64,000 bases of DNA from G963668435 sp963668435 (GTDB lineage: Bacteria > Latescibacterota > Latescibacteria > Latescibacterales > Latescibacteraceae), in assembly GCA_963668435.2 (NCBI GenBank), contig CAXXSC010000006.1:186001-250000 (forward strand). Direction: 5' to 3'. Shown here piece by piece: positions 55,995-64,000 of the stretch (the stretch's first letter is position 1; every line of letters starts with the position of its first letter). The notes beneath the pieces were generated by a model that was given only the letters and a program-made list of their open reading frames with translations, ran no database searches and was not told where the DNA came from. The translations under genes and the position numbers were made by a program.

Positions 55995-58058
55995 ATGGTG
56001 TTGCTGATGTCACTGAACTTTGTACCACATGTCCTGATTGTCGATGATGAAGAGCCTGTAAGAACTGTCCTGTCCCGGATCCTCAAGCGAAGAGGATTCA
56101 TGGTTGAAACCTCCTGCGGTGTCGACGAGGCATTGAACCTGATGAAAGGTATCGGTGTCGATATTGTCCTGACAGACCATCAGATGGAGGGCAAAACGGG
56201 CCTCGACCTGATCGTTGAGGTCACCGACCGTTACCCGGACATAGAAAAGATTTTGCTCACCGGTTTCGGTGACAAGGAGCTGTACCGCGATATTATCAAC
56301 AAGGGAACGGTATACTCTATCCTCGAAAAACCGGTGGAATCAGCAGTCCTGATAGAGACTGTCGAGCGTGCACTGGAACACCGTACGAAACGCATCGAGG
56401 AGCTTGAGGAATACGCTAATCTCAGGGCCCGTTATCACGATATTTTCGCACACACAACCGACCTCATTCTCTGTGTTGACACACAGGGTTCCTTTATTTA
56501 CGTCAACCCCGCCTGGCACAAGGCTCTCGGCTACTCAGAGACCCGGATTCACGGCATGAAAGTCACCGACATTGTCAAGGAAGACAGCCGTGAGAGTTTC
56601 ATTAAGTGCATCGAAAACATTCACATGGGCAATAACGAGGGAATTTTCGACACGACCTTTGTGGCACGCGATGGCCGTGATGTTTTTCTTGAGGGAACAG
56701 GCACCGTCCAGCAGAATGTCGAAGAAAACGCAACGGTCACGTTCATCCTCCGTGATGTGACCGAGCGGAGACGTGCATCGGAGCAGCTTAACAACCGTCT
56801 CCGCGAAGAGACGATGATCGCCGGTATCGCCTCGGCCCTGGCAACCTCGCTGGAACCGAAAATCGTCTATGAGGACATCCTGGAAATGATCGGCAATACC
56901 GTTTATGCTACGGGTGCGTATATTTTTGCCATAAATGAAGTCGATAATGTTCTCGAAAGAGTGGCGAAATGGCCGCTGGAAAAAATTGGCAAGGAAGAGC
57001 TGTTCGAAACTATTTCTACAAGCGAGTTTTCCCTTGAAGTGTGGAAACAGGCACTCGAGACAGAGCTCGTGCTCGATTCGACCCAGTCTTTTTCCGAATC
57101 GCTCATGAGATATTATGAAGATCAGCCTTTTTTTGCAATTCTTTCGATACCGATCAAGATCAGCAGCTGTACTGTCGGCCTGCTGACTATTTCCGGCAGC
57201 GAAAAGAACAATTACTGGCATGACAACGACATCAGCATGCTAAAAGCGGCCACCGATATAATCGCAAACGCGTGGACACGTCAGATAGAGATTGATTTCA
57301 GAAAAGAAAAAGAACGCGAGGCGGAAGAATCCCAGCTCATGGTTATCAGAGCGGACCGACTGGCCGCCCTCGGCACCATGGCCGCCGGCATTATTCATGA
57401 AATAACCCAGCCTTTGAACGCGATCAACATCTCGGCACAGACAATCATGTACGGCGCCAGCAAAGGCTGGACCCTGGACAGCGACAAGGTCACCTCCAGC
57501 CTGAACCTCATCACCGAACAGATACAGCGTATGAACGCGATCATCACCAACATGCGCGCGTTTGCCCGGGACGGCAGGGAGATCCCCCGACAGAAAGAGA
57601 ACATGAATGTCCAGGTCGACCGTGTCATGAGTATGCTGGGCGAACAGATGAAAGCACATAATATCGAAGTGGTCAGGAATAATGGCGACATCCCGGATAT
57701 CACAGTCAACACTCAGCAGATATTACAGGTTATAACGAACCTTGTCACAAACGCCCGTCAGGCGGTCGATGATAATGACTGCAGTGACAGGCGGATTATT
57801 ATCACGACCAGCGCCACGGACACAGATGTGTTTCTCGAGGTCGCTGACAGCGGTCCCGGTGTTTCGAACGATATTCTCGAAAATATATTCGATCCGTTCT
57901 TCACAACCAAGGAGGTCGGTAAAGGCACCGGCCTCGGCCTGTCCATCAGCTTGGGCATAATAAACGATCACAAGGGCAGTCTCGATGTCGGAAAAAGCGA
58001 TATGGGCGGCGCCGTGTTTACGGTACGAATCCCGCGTGACAACTGCAGTCAGGAGTAG
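55995..58058 (+). CDS. Histidine kinase with N-terminal receiver, PAS and GAF domains
   Basis: 687 residues. A receiver (Asp61, Lys112 in EKP), PAS (~145-260, TDLILCVDTQGSFIYVNPAW), GAF (~275-430, AIASALATSL-like with TGAYIFAINEVDN), then a DHp with His468 in GIIHEITQPLNAINISAQ, followed by ATPase boxes NLVTNARQAVDD, DSGPGV and FTTKEVGKGTGLGLS. A soluble cytoplasmic relay kinase. The order receiver-to-kinase lets it be driven by the upstream hybrid kinase. ATG 56007 is an alternative start. Five bases separate it from the next gene, so they are co-transcribed. Confidence 0.93.
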   Translation: MVLLMSLNFVPHVLIVDDEEPVRTVLSRILKRRGFMVETSCGVDEALNLMKGIGVDIVLTDHQMEGKTGLDLIVEVTDRYPDIEKILLTGFGDKELYRDIINKGTVYSILEKPVESAVLIETVERALEHRTKRIEELEEYANLRARYHDIFAHTTDLILCVDTQGSFIYVNPAWHKALGYSETRIHGMKVTDIVKEDSRESFIKCIENIHMGNNEGIFDTTFVARDGRDVFLEGTGTVQQNVEENATVTFILRDVTERRRASEQLNNRLREETMIAGIASALATSLEPKIVYEDILEMIGNTVYATGAYIFAINEVDNVLERVAKWPLEKIGKEELFETISTSEFSLEVWKQALETELVLDSTQSFSESLMRYYEDQPFFAILSIPIKISSCTVGLLTISGSEKNNYWHDNDISMLKAATDIIANAWTRQIEIDFRKEKEREAEESQLMVIRADRLAALGTMAAGIIHEITQPLNAINISAQTIMYGASKGWTLDSDKVTSSLNLITEQIQRMNAIITNMRAFARDGREIPRQKENMNVQVDRVMSMLGEQMKAHNIEVVRNNGDIPDITVNTQQILQVITNLVTNARQAVDDNDCSDRRIIITTSATDTDVFLEVADSGPGVSNDILENIFDPFFTTKEVGKGTGLGLSISLGIINDHKGSLDVGKSDMGGAVFTVRIPRDNCSQE

Positions 58059-58063
58059 GGACC

Positions 58064-59530
58064 ATGAATATACTTGTCATTGACGATGAGCAGGCGATAC
58101 GCGACAGCCTCACCATGTTTCTCGAAGAGCTGGGACACAAGGTTCAGTGCGCTGAAAACGGAAAGGCCGGACTGGAACTTTTCAACACCAACGATTTTCA
58201 GCTCGTTTTCTCCGACATCACCATGCCGGGAATGGACGGTTTCGAGTTCCTTCGCCAGGCGAAAGAAAGTAAACGTCATGTCGATATAGTCATCATCACC
58301 GGCAACAATTCTGTCGACAGCGCGATAACAGCCCTTCGCGAGGGTGCCTACGATTACCTTCAGAAACCGGTGAATATCGCCGAGCTGTCTGTCGTGATCG
58401 ACAGGGTGTCGGAACACCTGAGCCTCAAGCATGACAACGAGATCCTGACGAAACACTTTGAAGAGACAGTGCGGGAGAGAGTCACCGAAACCGAAAGCGA
58501 ACTGGCACGAATCAAGAGCGCATTCCGGGAAAACGTCGGCCTGGAAAAACTCTCTGTTCACTCGGAAAAGCTCAAGGCGGTCTTTGATCTCGCCGACAAA
58601 TTTCACTCTTCCCCGACAGTACCGGTGCTTATCGAGGGCGAAACCGGAACCGGCAAGGAGCTCCTCGCCCGCTATGTCCATTACGGCCAGGAAAATTCGA
58701 CATCACCGTTCATCGCCATCAATTGCGGCGCAATTCCGGCCGATCTTTTCGAAAGCGAACTGTTCGGCCATGAGTCGGGGGCATTCACCGGCGCCAGCGC
58801 CACGGCGAAAAAGGGCCAGTTCGAAATCGCCGAGAACGGTACACTCCTTCTCGACGAGATTGGCGACATGCCGCTCGCTATGCAGGTCAAACTGCTGAGA
58901 GTCCTCGAGGAACGCGAATTCTACCGTATCGGCGGAGTGAAACGGCTCAGTTTCAAAGGGCGTTTCATGGCCTCAACGAACAAGTCACTCAGTAAAGAGG
59001 TCGAGGAAGGCCGTTTCCGCCGTGACCTCTACCACCGTCTCAATGTCGGCTACATCAAGATACCGCCTTTGAGGGAACGCCCCGAGGAGATCATTCCACT
59101 TGCCTCGGATTTCATGCTCAGGGCCTGCGAACGTCATGGCAGGAAACTATTCGAAGGATTCGAGCCTGAGGCGGAAAAACTCCTGAAATCCTTGTCCTGG
59201 GAGGGCAATGTCAGGCAGCTCGAAAACGCGATCGAACGTGTCGTGCTTATTTTCGACGGCCCTATGATCAAGGCATCCTATTTCGATTTTCTCAAGGGCG
59301 AACAGATGGAAACGACTGTTTCCGCAAGAGATGCGTCCTCCGCACCTGTCAGCGGCGATGTGTCTGCGCTGATACCGGAAGAGGGTATCGATCTTGACGA
59401 GCTCATCATGCGCCTGATCGAACAGGCAATGGATATGGCGGGCGGCAACAAGGCCACCGCAGCGAAACTTCTCAACATTTCACCGCGCACCATATCCCGC
59501 CGTCTGGAAAAACTGAAGGACGACGACTGA
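58064..59530 (+). CDS. NtrC-type sigma-54-dependent response regulator
   Basis: 488 residues: receiver (VIDDEQAIRDSLTMFLEEL, Asp51, Lys101), a coiled linker (~120-160), the AAA+ domain (~165-400) with Walker A GETGTGKELLAR, the sigma-54 contact loop GAFTGA (239-244), Walker B LLLDEIGD and the arginine-finger region RRDLYHRL, and a Fis-type helix-turn-helix at the C-terminus (GGNKATAAKLLNISPRTISR). When phosphorylated it should activate sigma-54 promoters. It is the output of the cluster. The AGGAGTAGGGACC ribosome site is strong. Confidence 0.95.
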   Translation: MNILVIDDEQAIRDSLTMFLEELGHKVQCAENGKAGLELFNTNDFQLVFSDITMPGMDGFEFLRQAKESKRHVDIVIITGNNSVDSAITALREGAYDYLQKPVNIAELSVVIDRVSEHLSLKHDNEILTKHFEETVRERVTETESELARIKSAFRENVGLEKLSVHSEKLKAVFDLADKFHSSPTVPVLIEGETGTGKELLARYVHYGQENSTSPFIAINCGAIPADLFESELFGHESGAFTGASATAKKGQFEIAENGTLLLDEIGDMPLAMQVKLLRVLEEREFYRIGGVKRLSFKGRFMASTNKSLSKEVEEGRFRRDLYHRLNVGYIKIPPLRERPEEIIPLASDFMLRACERHGRKLFEGFEPEAEKLLKSLSWEGNVRQLENAIERVVLIFDGPMIKASYFDFLKGEQMETTVSARDASSAPVSGDVSALIPEEGIDLDELIMRLIEQAMDMAGGNKATAAKLLNISPRTISRRLEKLKDDD

Positions 59531-59557
59531 GACTATTCCGGAAAAATTAACGATAAG

Positions 59558-59581
59558 GCCCCTTTCGCGAGGGGCTTTTTT
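59558..59581 (+). terminator. Terminator of the signalling cluster
   Basis: GCCCCT (59558-59563) pairs with AGGGGC (59570-59575), loop TTCGCG, followed by TTTTTT. Confidence 0.85.
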
Positions 59582-59628
59582 AATTGGACTTTTGACATGG
59601 GAGGATGGCCTAAAAAGGTTGGAAAAGC

Positions 59629-60372
59629 TTAAAGAAGCAGCCTGAGAGAGCTGGCGACCAGTATGACTCCAATCAGACGGCTGAACCAGCGTTCGCTGAT
59701 GCGGACAAAAAGGTGATTGCCCAGAAAGAGGCCGAGAAGCAGGCCCGGCAGCGCCACAACACTCAGTACCAAACAGTGGCTGTCCATGAGGCCGGTGAGC
59801 GTATAGGTAGAAAGGCGCGCGATACCGCCGAAAAGGAATACGGCGACCAGTGTGCTTCGGAATGCCGATTTCGCGAGACGGGTTCCCAGCCAGTAGACGA
59901 TGGGCGGGCCGCTGATACCAAACAGGCCGCCGCAGAAACCGGAAAAGGTCGAGACGCCGATATCACCTGAAGTTGCTGTTTCCGGCGGTGTCTCCGGAAG
60001 CGAGGCATTGTTCTTGCCATTGCGGCCGAACATGAACCAGAACCCGAGAAGGGCGACAACAATGCCGAGGAATATCGTAAACCCGTCCACCGGCATGATC
60101 TTGAGCACAATGCCGCCGATAATAGAGCCAACCACCATGCCTCCGGCCATCGGAAGCCAGAAACGACGGCTGTCATGAAGAGGGTCCCGGTAGAAAAGAA
60201 TCGTTCCGGCCACGGTATCGAGGATGGAGGAAACGACAATCGCGGTCCTGACACCGAGCACAACGGTGAGTGTCGGCACCATGACAAGCGCGGTCCCGAA
60301 ACCGGTGGCGCCCTTGATGAAAAAGGCCAGAAGGGTGACAAGCGGTACAATGAAATATGTCGGTTCGGGCAT
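59629..60372 (-). CDS. TauE/SafE-family (sulfite exporter-like) permease
   Basis: 247 residues, about eight hydrophobic helices. Family-typical parts are AFFIKGATGFGTALVMVPTL, DTVAGTILF, VSTFSGFCGGLFGISGPPIVYW and LGLFLGNHLFVRISERWF. It should be an anion exporter of the inner membrane (sulfite, sulfoacetate or related); the substrate is unknown. GGAG precedes the ATG. The downstream gap to the signalling cluster is 98 bp. Confidence 0.9.
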   Translation of the reverse strand: MPEPTYFIVPLVTLLAFFIKGATGFGTALVMVPTLTVVLGVRTAIVVSSILDTVAGTILFYRDPLHDSRRFWLPMAGGMVVGSIIGGIVLKIMPVDGFTIFLGIVVALLGFWFMFGRNGKNNASLPETPPETATSGDIGVSTFSGFCGGLFGISGPPIVYWLGTRLAKSAFRSTLVAVFLFGGIARLSTYTLTGLMDSHCLVLSVVALPGLLLGLFLGNHLFVRISERWFSRLIGVILVASSLRLLL

Positions 60373-60666
60373 CAGAACTCCGGGGGATTCTATTCCTGAA
60401 AACAGCTGCTCAGTCGCTAATATACTGAAAAGCGGGATTGATTAACAGGAGTATCGAAAAATTCTGATATAAACCGGGGACAAGCATCACGACAACAGTA
60501 AAATAAGCGGTACAAATCATGTTGTGATCAAGAGAGACCGAAAAACAAAAATAAAAAAGACGGCCGAAACCGCCGCAGACGTCACTCTATATAAAACAAT
60601 CCCATCAAGAAGTTTTTTACAGTCGCCTGCGACAGCTTCGAGCCGTCTTTTTTTACCCATCTATTT

Positions 60667-60692
60667 CTGATGTGCCTGCTTTTACACATCAG
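60667..60692. repeat. Perfect 8-bp hairpin in the TauE-AraC gap
   Basis: CTGATGTG (60667-60674) pairs with CACATCAG (60685-60692), with a 10-base loop. No T-tract of terminator quality follows on either strand. It lies in the gap 60373-60915, which has no gene I can support. Confidence 0.5.
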
Positions 60693-60710
60693 CATTTGGA
60701 ACCTTTTTAA

Positions 60711-60745
60711 AAAGGTCCGGCCATCATATAACCGGACCTTTTCGC
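60711..60745 (-). terminator. Terminator downstream of the membrane AraC gene
   Basis: AAAGGTCCGG (60711-60720) pairs perfectly with CCGGACCTTT (60732-60741), loop of 11; on the minus strand a T-rich tract (60710-60704) follows. It lies ~170 bp after the stop codon. Confidence 0.75.
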
Positions 60746-60915
60746 GCTCCTCAACCATAGGGGGAAAGAGAGGTTGAGAAAAATCCGTTTCCCAGAGGGA
60801 GGTGGGAATTGGGGTGTTGCAATCTATTGCCATTTTCATGACCCCAATAACATACCAAAAAAGGGAAAATTTGACTATCAATCTGGAGATGATTGTTTTT
60901 AAAAAGGGGCGAAAT

Positions 60916-62472
60916 TCACGAGATTTCGGGCGATGAGGCTTTTTTCTGCATTTCGGTGCGGTAATCGGAGGGTGATTTTTCTTCATTTTTTTTAAAACAG
61001 TAGCCGAAATAAGACTGGGTTGCAAAACCGACCTCGAGGGCAATTTCGGAAATATTTTTTCGTGTGCCGACCAGAAGTTCTTTTGCTTTCTCGATACGGA
61101 CCTCGGTGATATATTCTGAAAAGCTCTGGCCGGTTTCCTGCTTGAAAAGCTTGCCGAAATACGATGGTGTCAGGCCGACAACCGGGCCGACATCCTCACG
61201 TGACAGCTCTTCTTCCGTATAATGCTCTTTAACGTATTCGCGGGCCTTGAGGATATACTCTTTTTCCTGGATCTGCGGCGTTTCCTCATCTGATGCCTGC
61301 TCAGCCGGAGCCTTTCTCTTCAGATACAGGAAAAGCCCGCCGGCAACAGCAACACCTACAAGGATAATAATGACGTAAGACAAGCGCATATCATCGTCTA
61401 CAAGGATTATTTCACCCCATTCACTCGGGTTTTCACGGCTTAAAAGCGATGTTGACCAACCCGCATAGAAAGATTTTCCGGCGACAAAATCCTTGTCATT
61501 ATTCCATATCTCGAAGCCCAGACTGCTTTCATTTTTCGGTTTCCGCCCCAACTCTTTCCACAACACCGCAAACTCGATGGTATAGCCCTCATCCCCGTCA
61601 TGGCCGTCGTTAAAAGAGCCCTGATGCGAAACAGCGGCAAGAACATTGGGATTCGCGATCGTTTCCTTAATATATGAATCGTTTCCAAGCGTTGAGGCAA
61701 TCTCTATGGCCTTGCCCGCGGCGGCTACGAGGAAATGACGGTCGGGGAGATGCGGTATCTCGTAACGGTCATGATCAACATCGAAATAGAACTCCATGGC
61801 ATCCTCGTCGGCAAGCCCCTCGATCGATTCGGCGTCAGGAAGAAAATGACTGATGAGACTTCTTCCGGTGGCAGTCACTGCGAGATAGAGATATTTCCTG
61901 TTCCAGCGAGAATAGAGAACGATGCGGTTATCATTATTGAAAAAGAGGATACTGTCGGATTCGGCCCACTCATTGAGATTGCCGTCGATAACAAAGGTTT
62001 GACGGGTATGACGGGATATCAGCGCCATGTCGTGGTTCGCCGCCGGATTACGGTCTACAACAATCATGGGACCGGGATCGTCGTTGTCACCCTCGGCCCG
62101 CGAGGAAACATTGCCCGCGCGGTCTTTCACCTCACAGAAAAAACGGAGCCTGCCGATAGTTTGGTCGGGAATATGGGCACAGTCCCACATCAGCTCATAC
62201 GGGTATTTGCTGAGTTCGCCTACCGAATGACGCAATATATCCCTGCCGTTGCTGTCCGTGTATTCGACAAAAAAACGCACCGATTCGATTCCGCTGCCGC
62301 CCTCGTTATCATGGGTATCGACAGCGAGCCGAATGCTGTTGGTGGTCAGGATCGAATATTCCGCCGGAGATATCCAACTGAACGACGGCGCGATCCTGTC
62401 CTCACCCGCAAGGCTCATTCGTGAAACACAGCAGAGCAACAGGAGAAAGGCTATGTATCGTCCGATTCTCAT
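60916..62472 (-). CDS. Membrane-spanning one-component regulator: Ig-like + CBM9-like sensor, TM, AraC DNA-binding domain
   Basis: 518 residues from ATG 62472 (the frame runs further up, but the signal peptide starts here). Residues 1-23 form a signal peptide or anchor. Residues 27-140 are an Ig-like module (GIESVRFFVEYTDSNGRD, FFCEVKDRAGNVSS). Residues ~158-358 resemble a CBM9-type sugar-binding domain (FVIDGNLNEWAESDSI, YLYLAVTATG, YTIEFAVLWKELG, FEIWNNDKD). A single helix (LSYVIIILVGVAVAGGLFLY, 364-383) leads to a cytoplasmic AraC domain with two helix-turn-helix units (VVGLTPSYFGKLFKQ, EVGFATQSYFGYCFKK). It would sense an external ligand, probably carbohydrate, and regulate genes directly. 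Targets unknown. Confidence 0.82.
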   Translation of the reverse strand: MRIGRYIAFLLLLCCVSRMSLAGEDRIAPSFSWISPAEYSILTTNSIRLAVDTHDNEGGSGIESVRFFVEYTDSNGRDILRHSVGELSKYPYELMWDCAHIPDQTIGRLRFFCEVKDRAGNVSSRAEGDNDDPGPMIVVDRNPAANHDMALISRHTRQTFVIDGNLNEWAESDSILFFNNDNRIVLYSRWNRKYLYLAVTATGRSLISHFLPDAESIEGLADEDAMEFYFDVDHDRYEIPHLPDRHFLVAAAGKAIEIASTLGNDSYIKETIANPNVLAAVSHQGSFNDGHDGDEGYTIEFAVLWKELGRKPKNESSLGFEIWNNDKDFVAGKSFYAGWSTSLLSRENPSEWGEIILVDDDMRLSYVIIILVGVAVAGGLFLYLKRKAPAEQASDEETPQIQEKEYILKAREYVKEHYTEEELSREDVGPVVGLTPSYFGKLFKQETGQSFSEYITEVRIEKAKELLVGTRKNISEIALEVGFATQSYFGYCFKKNEEKSPSDYRTEMQKKASSPEIS

Positions 62473-62506
62473 AAAGTTACATATATATGGTACAGGATTC
62501 AATGAA

Positions 62507-62557
62507 CGGACAACAGGACAGGCACATCCTGCCGGATGCAGTATCCTGTCTGTTCCG
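62507..62557. promoter_or_regulatory. Imperfect long inverted repeat upstream of the membrane AraC gene
   Basis: CGGACAACAGGACAGGCACATCC... mirrored by GGATGCAGTATCCTGTCTGTTCCG, with a perfect core CATCC-TGCC-GGATG (62525-62538). It starts 35 bp above the start codon. It may be an operator or a leader hairpin; the rest of 62473-62965 shows no other feature. Confidence 0.5.
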
Positions 62558-62965
62558 CGTTTTGCATTGATTGTAATCTGGTTGTTGAGCGCACGAATCA
62601 AATATAACGTCCGATAATTCGTGAAAAAAGAAAATTGTGCAAATTATCACAAAAAGCTGGCACTTATGACATATTTCCTGCATTCCGGGAACCAAAAGTC
62701 ATAAATATAAAACTCAATAAATGCCCAGAGGTTCCTGTAGAAAAAGACCACACACAAAACATAATACACATTATACTAATATGCCGGACATCACAACGGT
62801 ACATCTGAGCGGGTCGGCTTTATTGGTGAAGCTCTCATGATACTTTTTATTTCACATTGAATAAACAGGCTGGCATGAAGGTACTATACTTAGCAACAGG
62901 CTGGACAGAGTTTAACATTCACTGGTTTATGGCATAACACGGAAATGAGCACACAGGGAGGAAAC

Positions 62966-63631
62966 ATGTCATCGGGAATTAAACAATTTTTGTCATGGAA
63001 ATCGTTGTTACTGTATACGGCCCTTTTTTGCGCCATTTTTTCTCACGCTGCCACAGCCCGGGATAAGGAGGCGGTTACAATCGGGGAAAAGACATTGAAA
63101 AGCTATGTCGGCCAATACCGTCTGGCACCGGATCTCGTGATCAGCATAACGAGTAGTGACGGGCGTCTCTATTCCCAGCTGACCGGTCAGGTCAAAGCGG
63201 AAATATTTCCTGAGTCGCAGACAATGTTCGCCTATAAAAGTGTCGCCGCGAAAATCGAGTTCGTCAAAAACGGCGATGGCAAGGTCGAAAAGCTCATTCT
63301 CCACCAGAACGGCTCTCATGAGGCGCCGAAATTCAGCGATACTGTGCCCGGTTTGCCGGACGTGGTCAAGATCGACCCGGCCATCCTTGATGAATATACC
63401 GGAAGTTATGAGCTTCAGCCCGGTTTTCAGATAATGATAAGCGTTTCTGACGGCCACATTTACGCACAGGCAAGCGGCCAAGGCAAAAACGAGATATTCC
63501 CGGAATCGGAAACGAAATTCTTCTTCAAAGTTGTGGACGCGCAGATCAGTTTTGTCCGCGACGGCGACAATCAAGTTAAGGAACTTATCCTCCATCAGAA
63601 CGGCACTCACACGGCGCAAAAAATCAAATAA
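62966..63631 (+). CDS. Secreted protein with two DUF3471-like repeats
   Basis: 221 residues from ATG 62966 (GGGAGGAAAC upstream). A signal peptide (LLLYTALFCAIFSHAATA) is followed by two homologous ~78-residue units: SYVGQYRLAPDLVISITSSD...EIFPESQTMF and EYTGSYELQPGFQIMISVSD...EIFPESETKF, each ending LILHQNG. This is the pattern of DUF3471, usually a C-terminal add-on to beta-lactamase-like or peptidase proteins; here it is alone and doubled. Function unknown. It is followed 17 bp later by an ABC ATPase on the same strand. Confidence 0.8.
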   Translation: MSSGIKQFLSWKSLLLYTALFCAIFSHAATARDKEAVTIGEKTLKSYVGQYRLAPDLVISITSSDGRLYSQLTGQVKAEIFPESQTMFAYKSVAAKIEFVKNGDGKVEKLILHQNGSHEAPKFSDTVPGLPDVVKIDPAILDEYTGSYELQPGFQIMISVSDGHIYAQASGQGKNEIFPESETKFFFKVVDAQISFVRDGDNQVKELILHQNGTHTAQKIK

Positions 63632-63648
63632 AACGCGGGAGAAGCAAA

Positions 63649-64000
63649 ATGCTTCAGGCTATCGATCTAACGAAACGGTACGAGGATGGCAAACTCGCCC
63701 TTGACCACATGAGCCTCGAGGTGGGCAGAGGCAGCGTTTTCTGCCTGCTCGGCGCGAACGGCGCGGGCAAGACCACAACGATCAACATCTTTCTCGATTT
63801 CATCCAGCCCAGCGAGGGGCAGGGGCTGATCAACGGCATCGATGTGAACAAAAATCCGTTGGAGGCCAAGGAAAATGTCGCCTTCGTCAGCGAAAATGTC
63901 ATGCTCTACGGCAATTTCAGCGCCCGTCAGAACCTCGAATATTTCGCGAGGCTGGGCGGTATGCGTTCGCTGAAGAAAGATGACTATTACGATTTCATGC
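63649..64000 (+). CDS. ABC transporter ATP-binding protein (3' part beyond window)
   Basis: 117 codons visible from ATG 63649. LQAIDLTKRYEDGKLALDHM, Walker A LLGANGAGKTTTINI and the Q-loop region VAFVSENVMLYGNF identify the NatA/CcmA-type nucleotide-binding subunit. The Q-loop glutamine position appears as Ser-Glu. Substrate and partner permease are not visible; the upstream tandem DUF3471 gene may belong to the same unit. Confidence 0.92.
   Translation, partial: MLQAIDLTKRYEDGKLALDHMSLEVGRGSVFCLLGANGAGKTTTINIFLDFIQPSEGQGLINGIDVNKNPLEAKENVAFVSENVMLYGNFSARQNLEYFARLGGMRSLKKDDYYDFM

Noticed and set aside
1..64000. tRNA or rRNA genes
   Set aside because: No TPsiC-arm-like GTTCGAATC/GTTCAAATC with a matching acceptor stem was seen by eye; a tRNAscan run would settle this.

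Overview
The window reads as chromosomal DNA of a diderm (Gram-negative) bacterium. There are several lipoproteins with lipoboxes, signal-peptide proteins, a PpiD-type periplasmic chaperone, an MreBCD/PBP2/RodA rod system and one disrupted protein ending in a type IX secretion (T9SS) type A sorting domain (NPFNPSTTI signature). Together with BshC (bacillithiol synthesis), a B12-dependent ribonucleotide reductase and many secreted sugar-related proteins, this points to the FCB group or a related candidate phylum such as Latescibacterota. That placement is an inference from gene content; no rRNA or tRNA gene is visible.

Layout. 1-12.7 kb: the end of a sigma-54 regulator, a very large secreted LamG-like protein, a two-module receptor/channel (dCache sensor fused to a pentameric ligand-gated ion channel fold), a DegT-type aminotransferase, a STAS-like protein, a lipoprotein, a GH20-like lipoprotein and a Ca/Na exchanger. 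13-16 kb: a beta-helix/T9SS gene cut cleanly by an IS4-family element with intact inverted repeats and a 9-bp target duplication. 16-28 kb: an M23 peptidase, PpiD, a sialidase-like lipoprotein, a three-gene run SAM hydrolase-methyltransferase-BshC, and a CHASE2 adenylate cyclase.

28.5-42 kb is the housekeeping core on the plus strand: prs, aroQ, purC, a stand-alone IMP cyclohydrolase (half of PurH), mreB, mreC, mreD, mrdA, rodA, lgt, a small HD-GYP-N-like protein plus an HDOD protein, and murD. 42-49 kb: a CYTH protein, a ceramidase-like enzyme, then a visibly AT-rich, foreign-looking three-gene restriction-modification cassette (5mC methylase, NgoFVII-like PLD nuclease, Vsr repair nuclease), then nrdJ with a promoter overlaid by two NrdR-box-like sites. 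49.5-54 kb: a UbiA prenyltransferase, a CPBP protease, a frameshifted PAS-GGDEF gene followed by a small membrane protein, a T9SS-domain relic and a secreted protein with a structured leader. 54-59.6 kb: a signalling cluster (hybrid kinase, receiver-PAS-GAF kinase, NtrC-type regulator). 59.6-64 kb: a TauE-type permease, a membrane-spanning CBM9-like/AraC regulator, a tandem DUF3471-like protein and the start of an ABC ATPase.

Intergenic spaces hold several families of dispersed hairpin repeats and short repeated phrases, which explain most of the non-coding DNA. The points most worth following up are the dCache-pLGIC receptor, the CBM9-TM-AraC one-component regulator, the terminator-like hairpin inside the vsr coding sequence, and the exactly reconstructible IS insertion.
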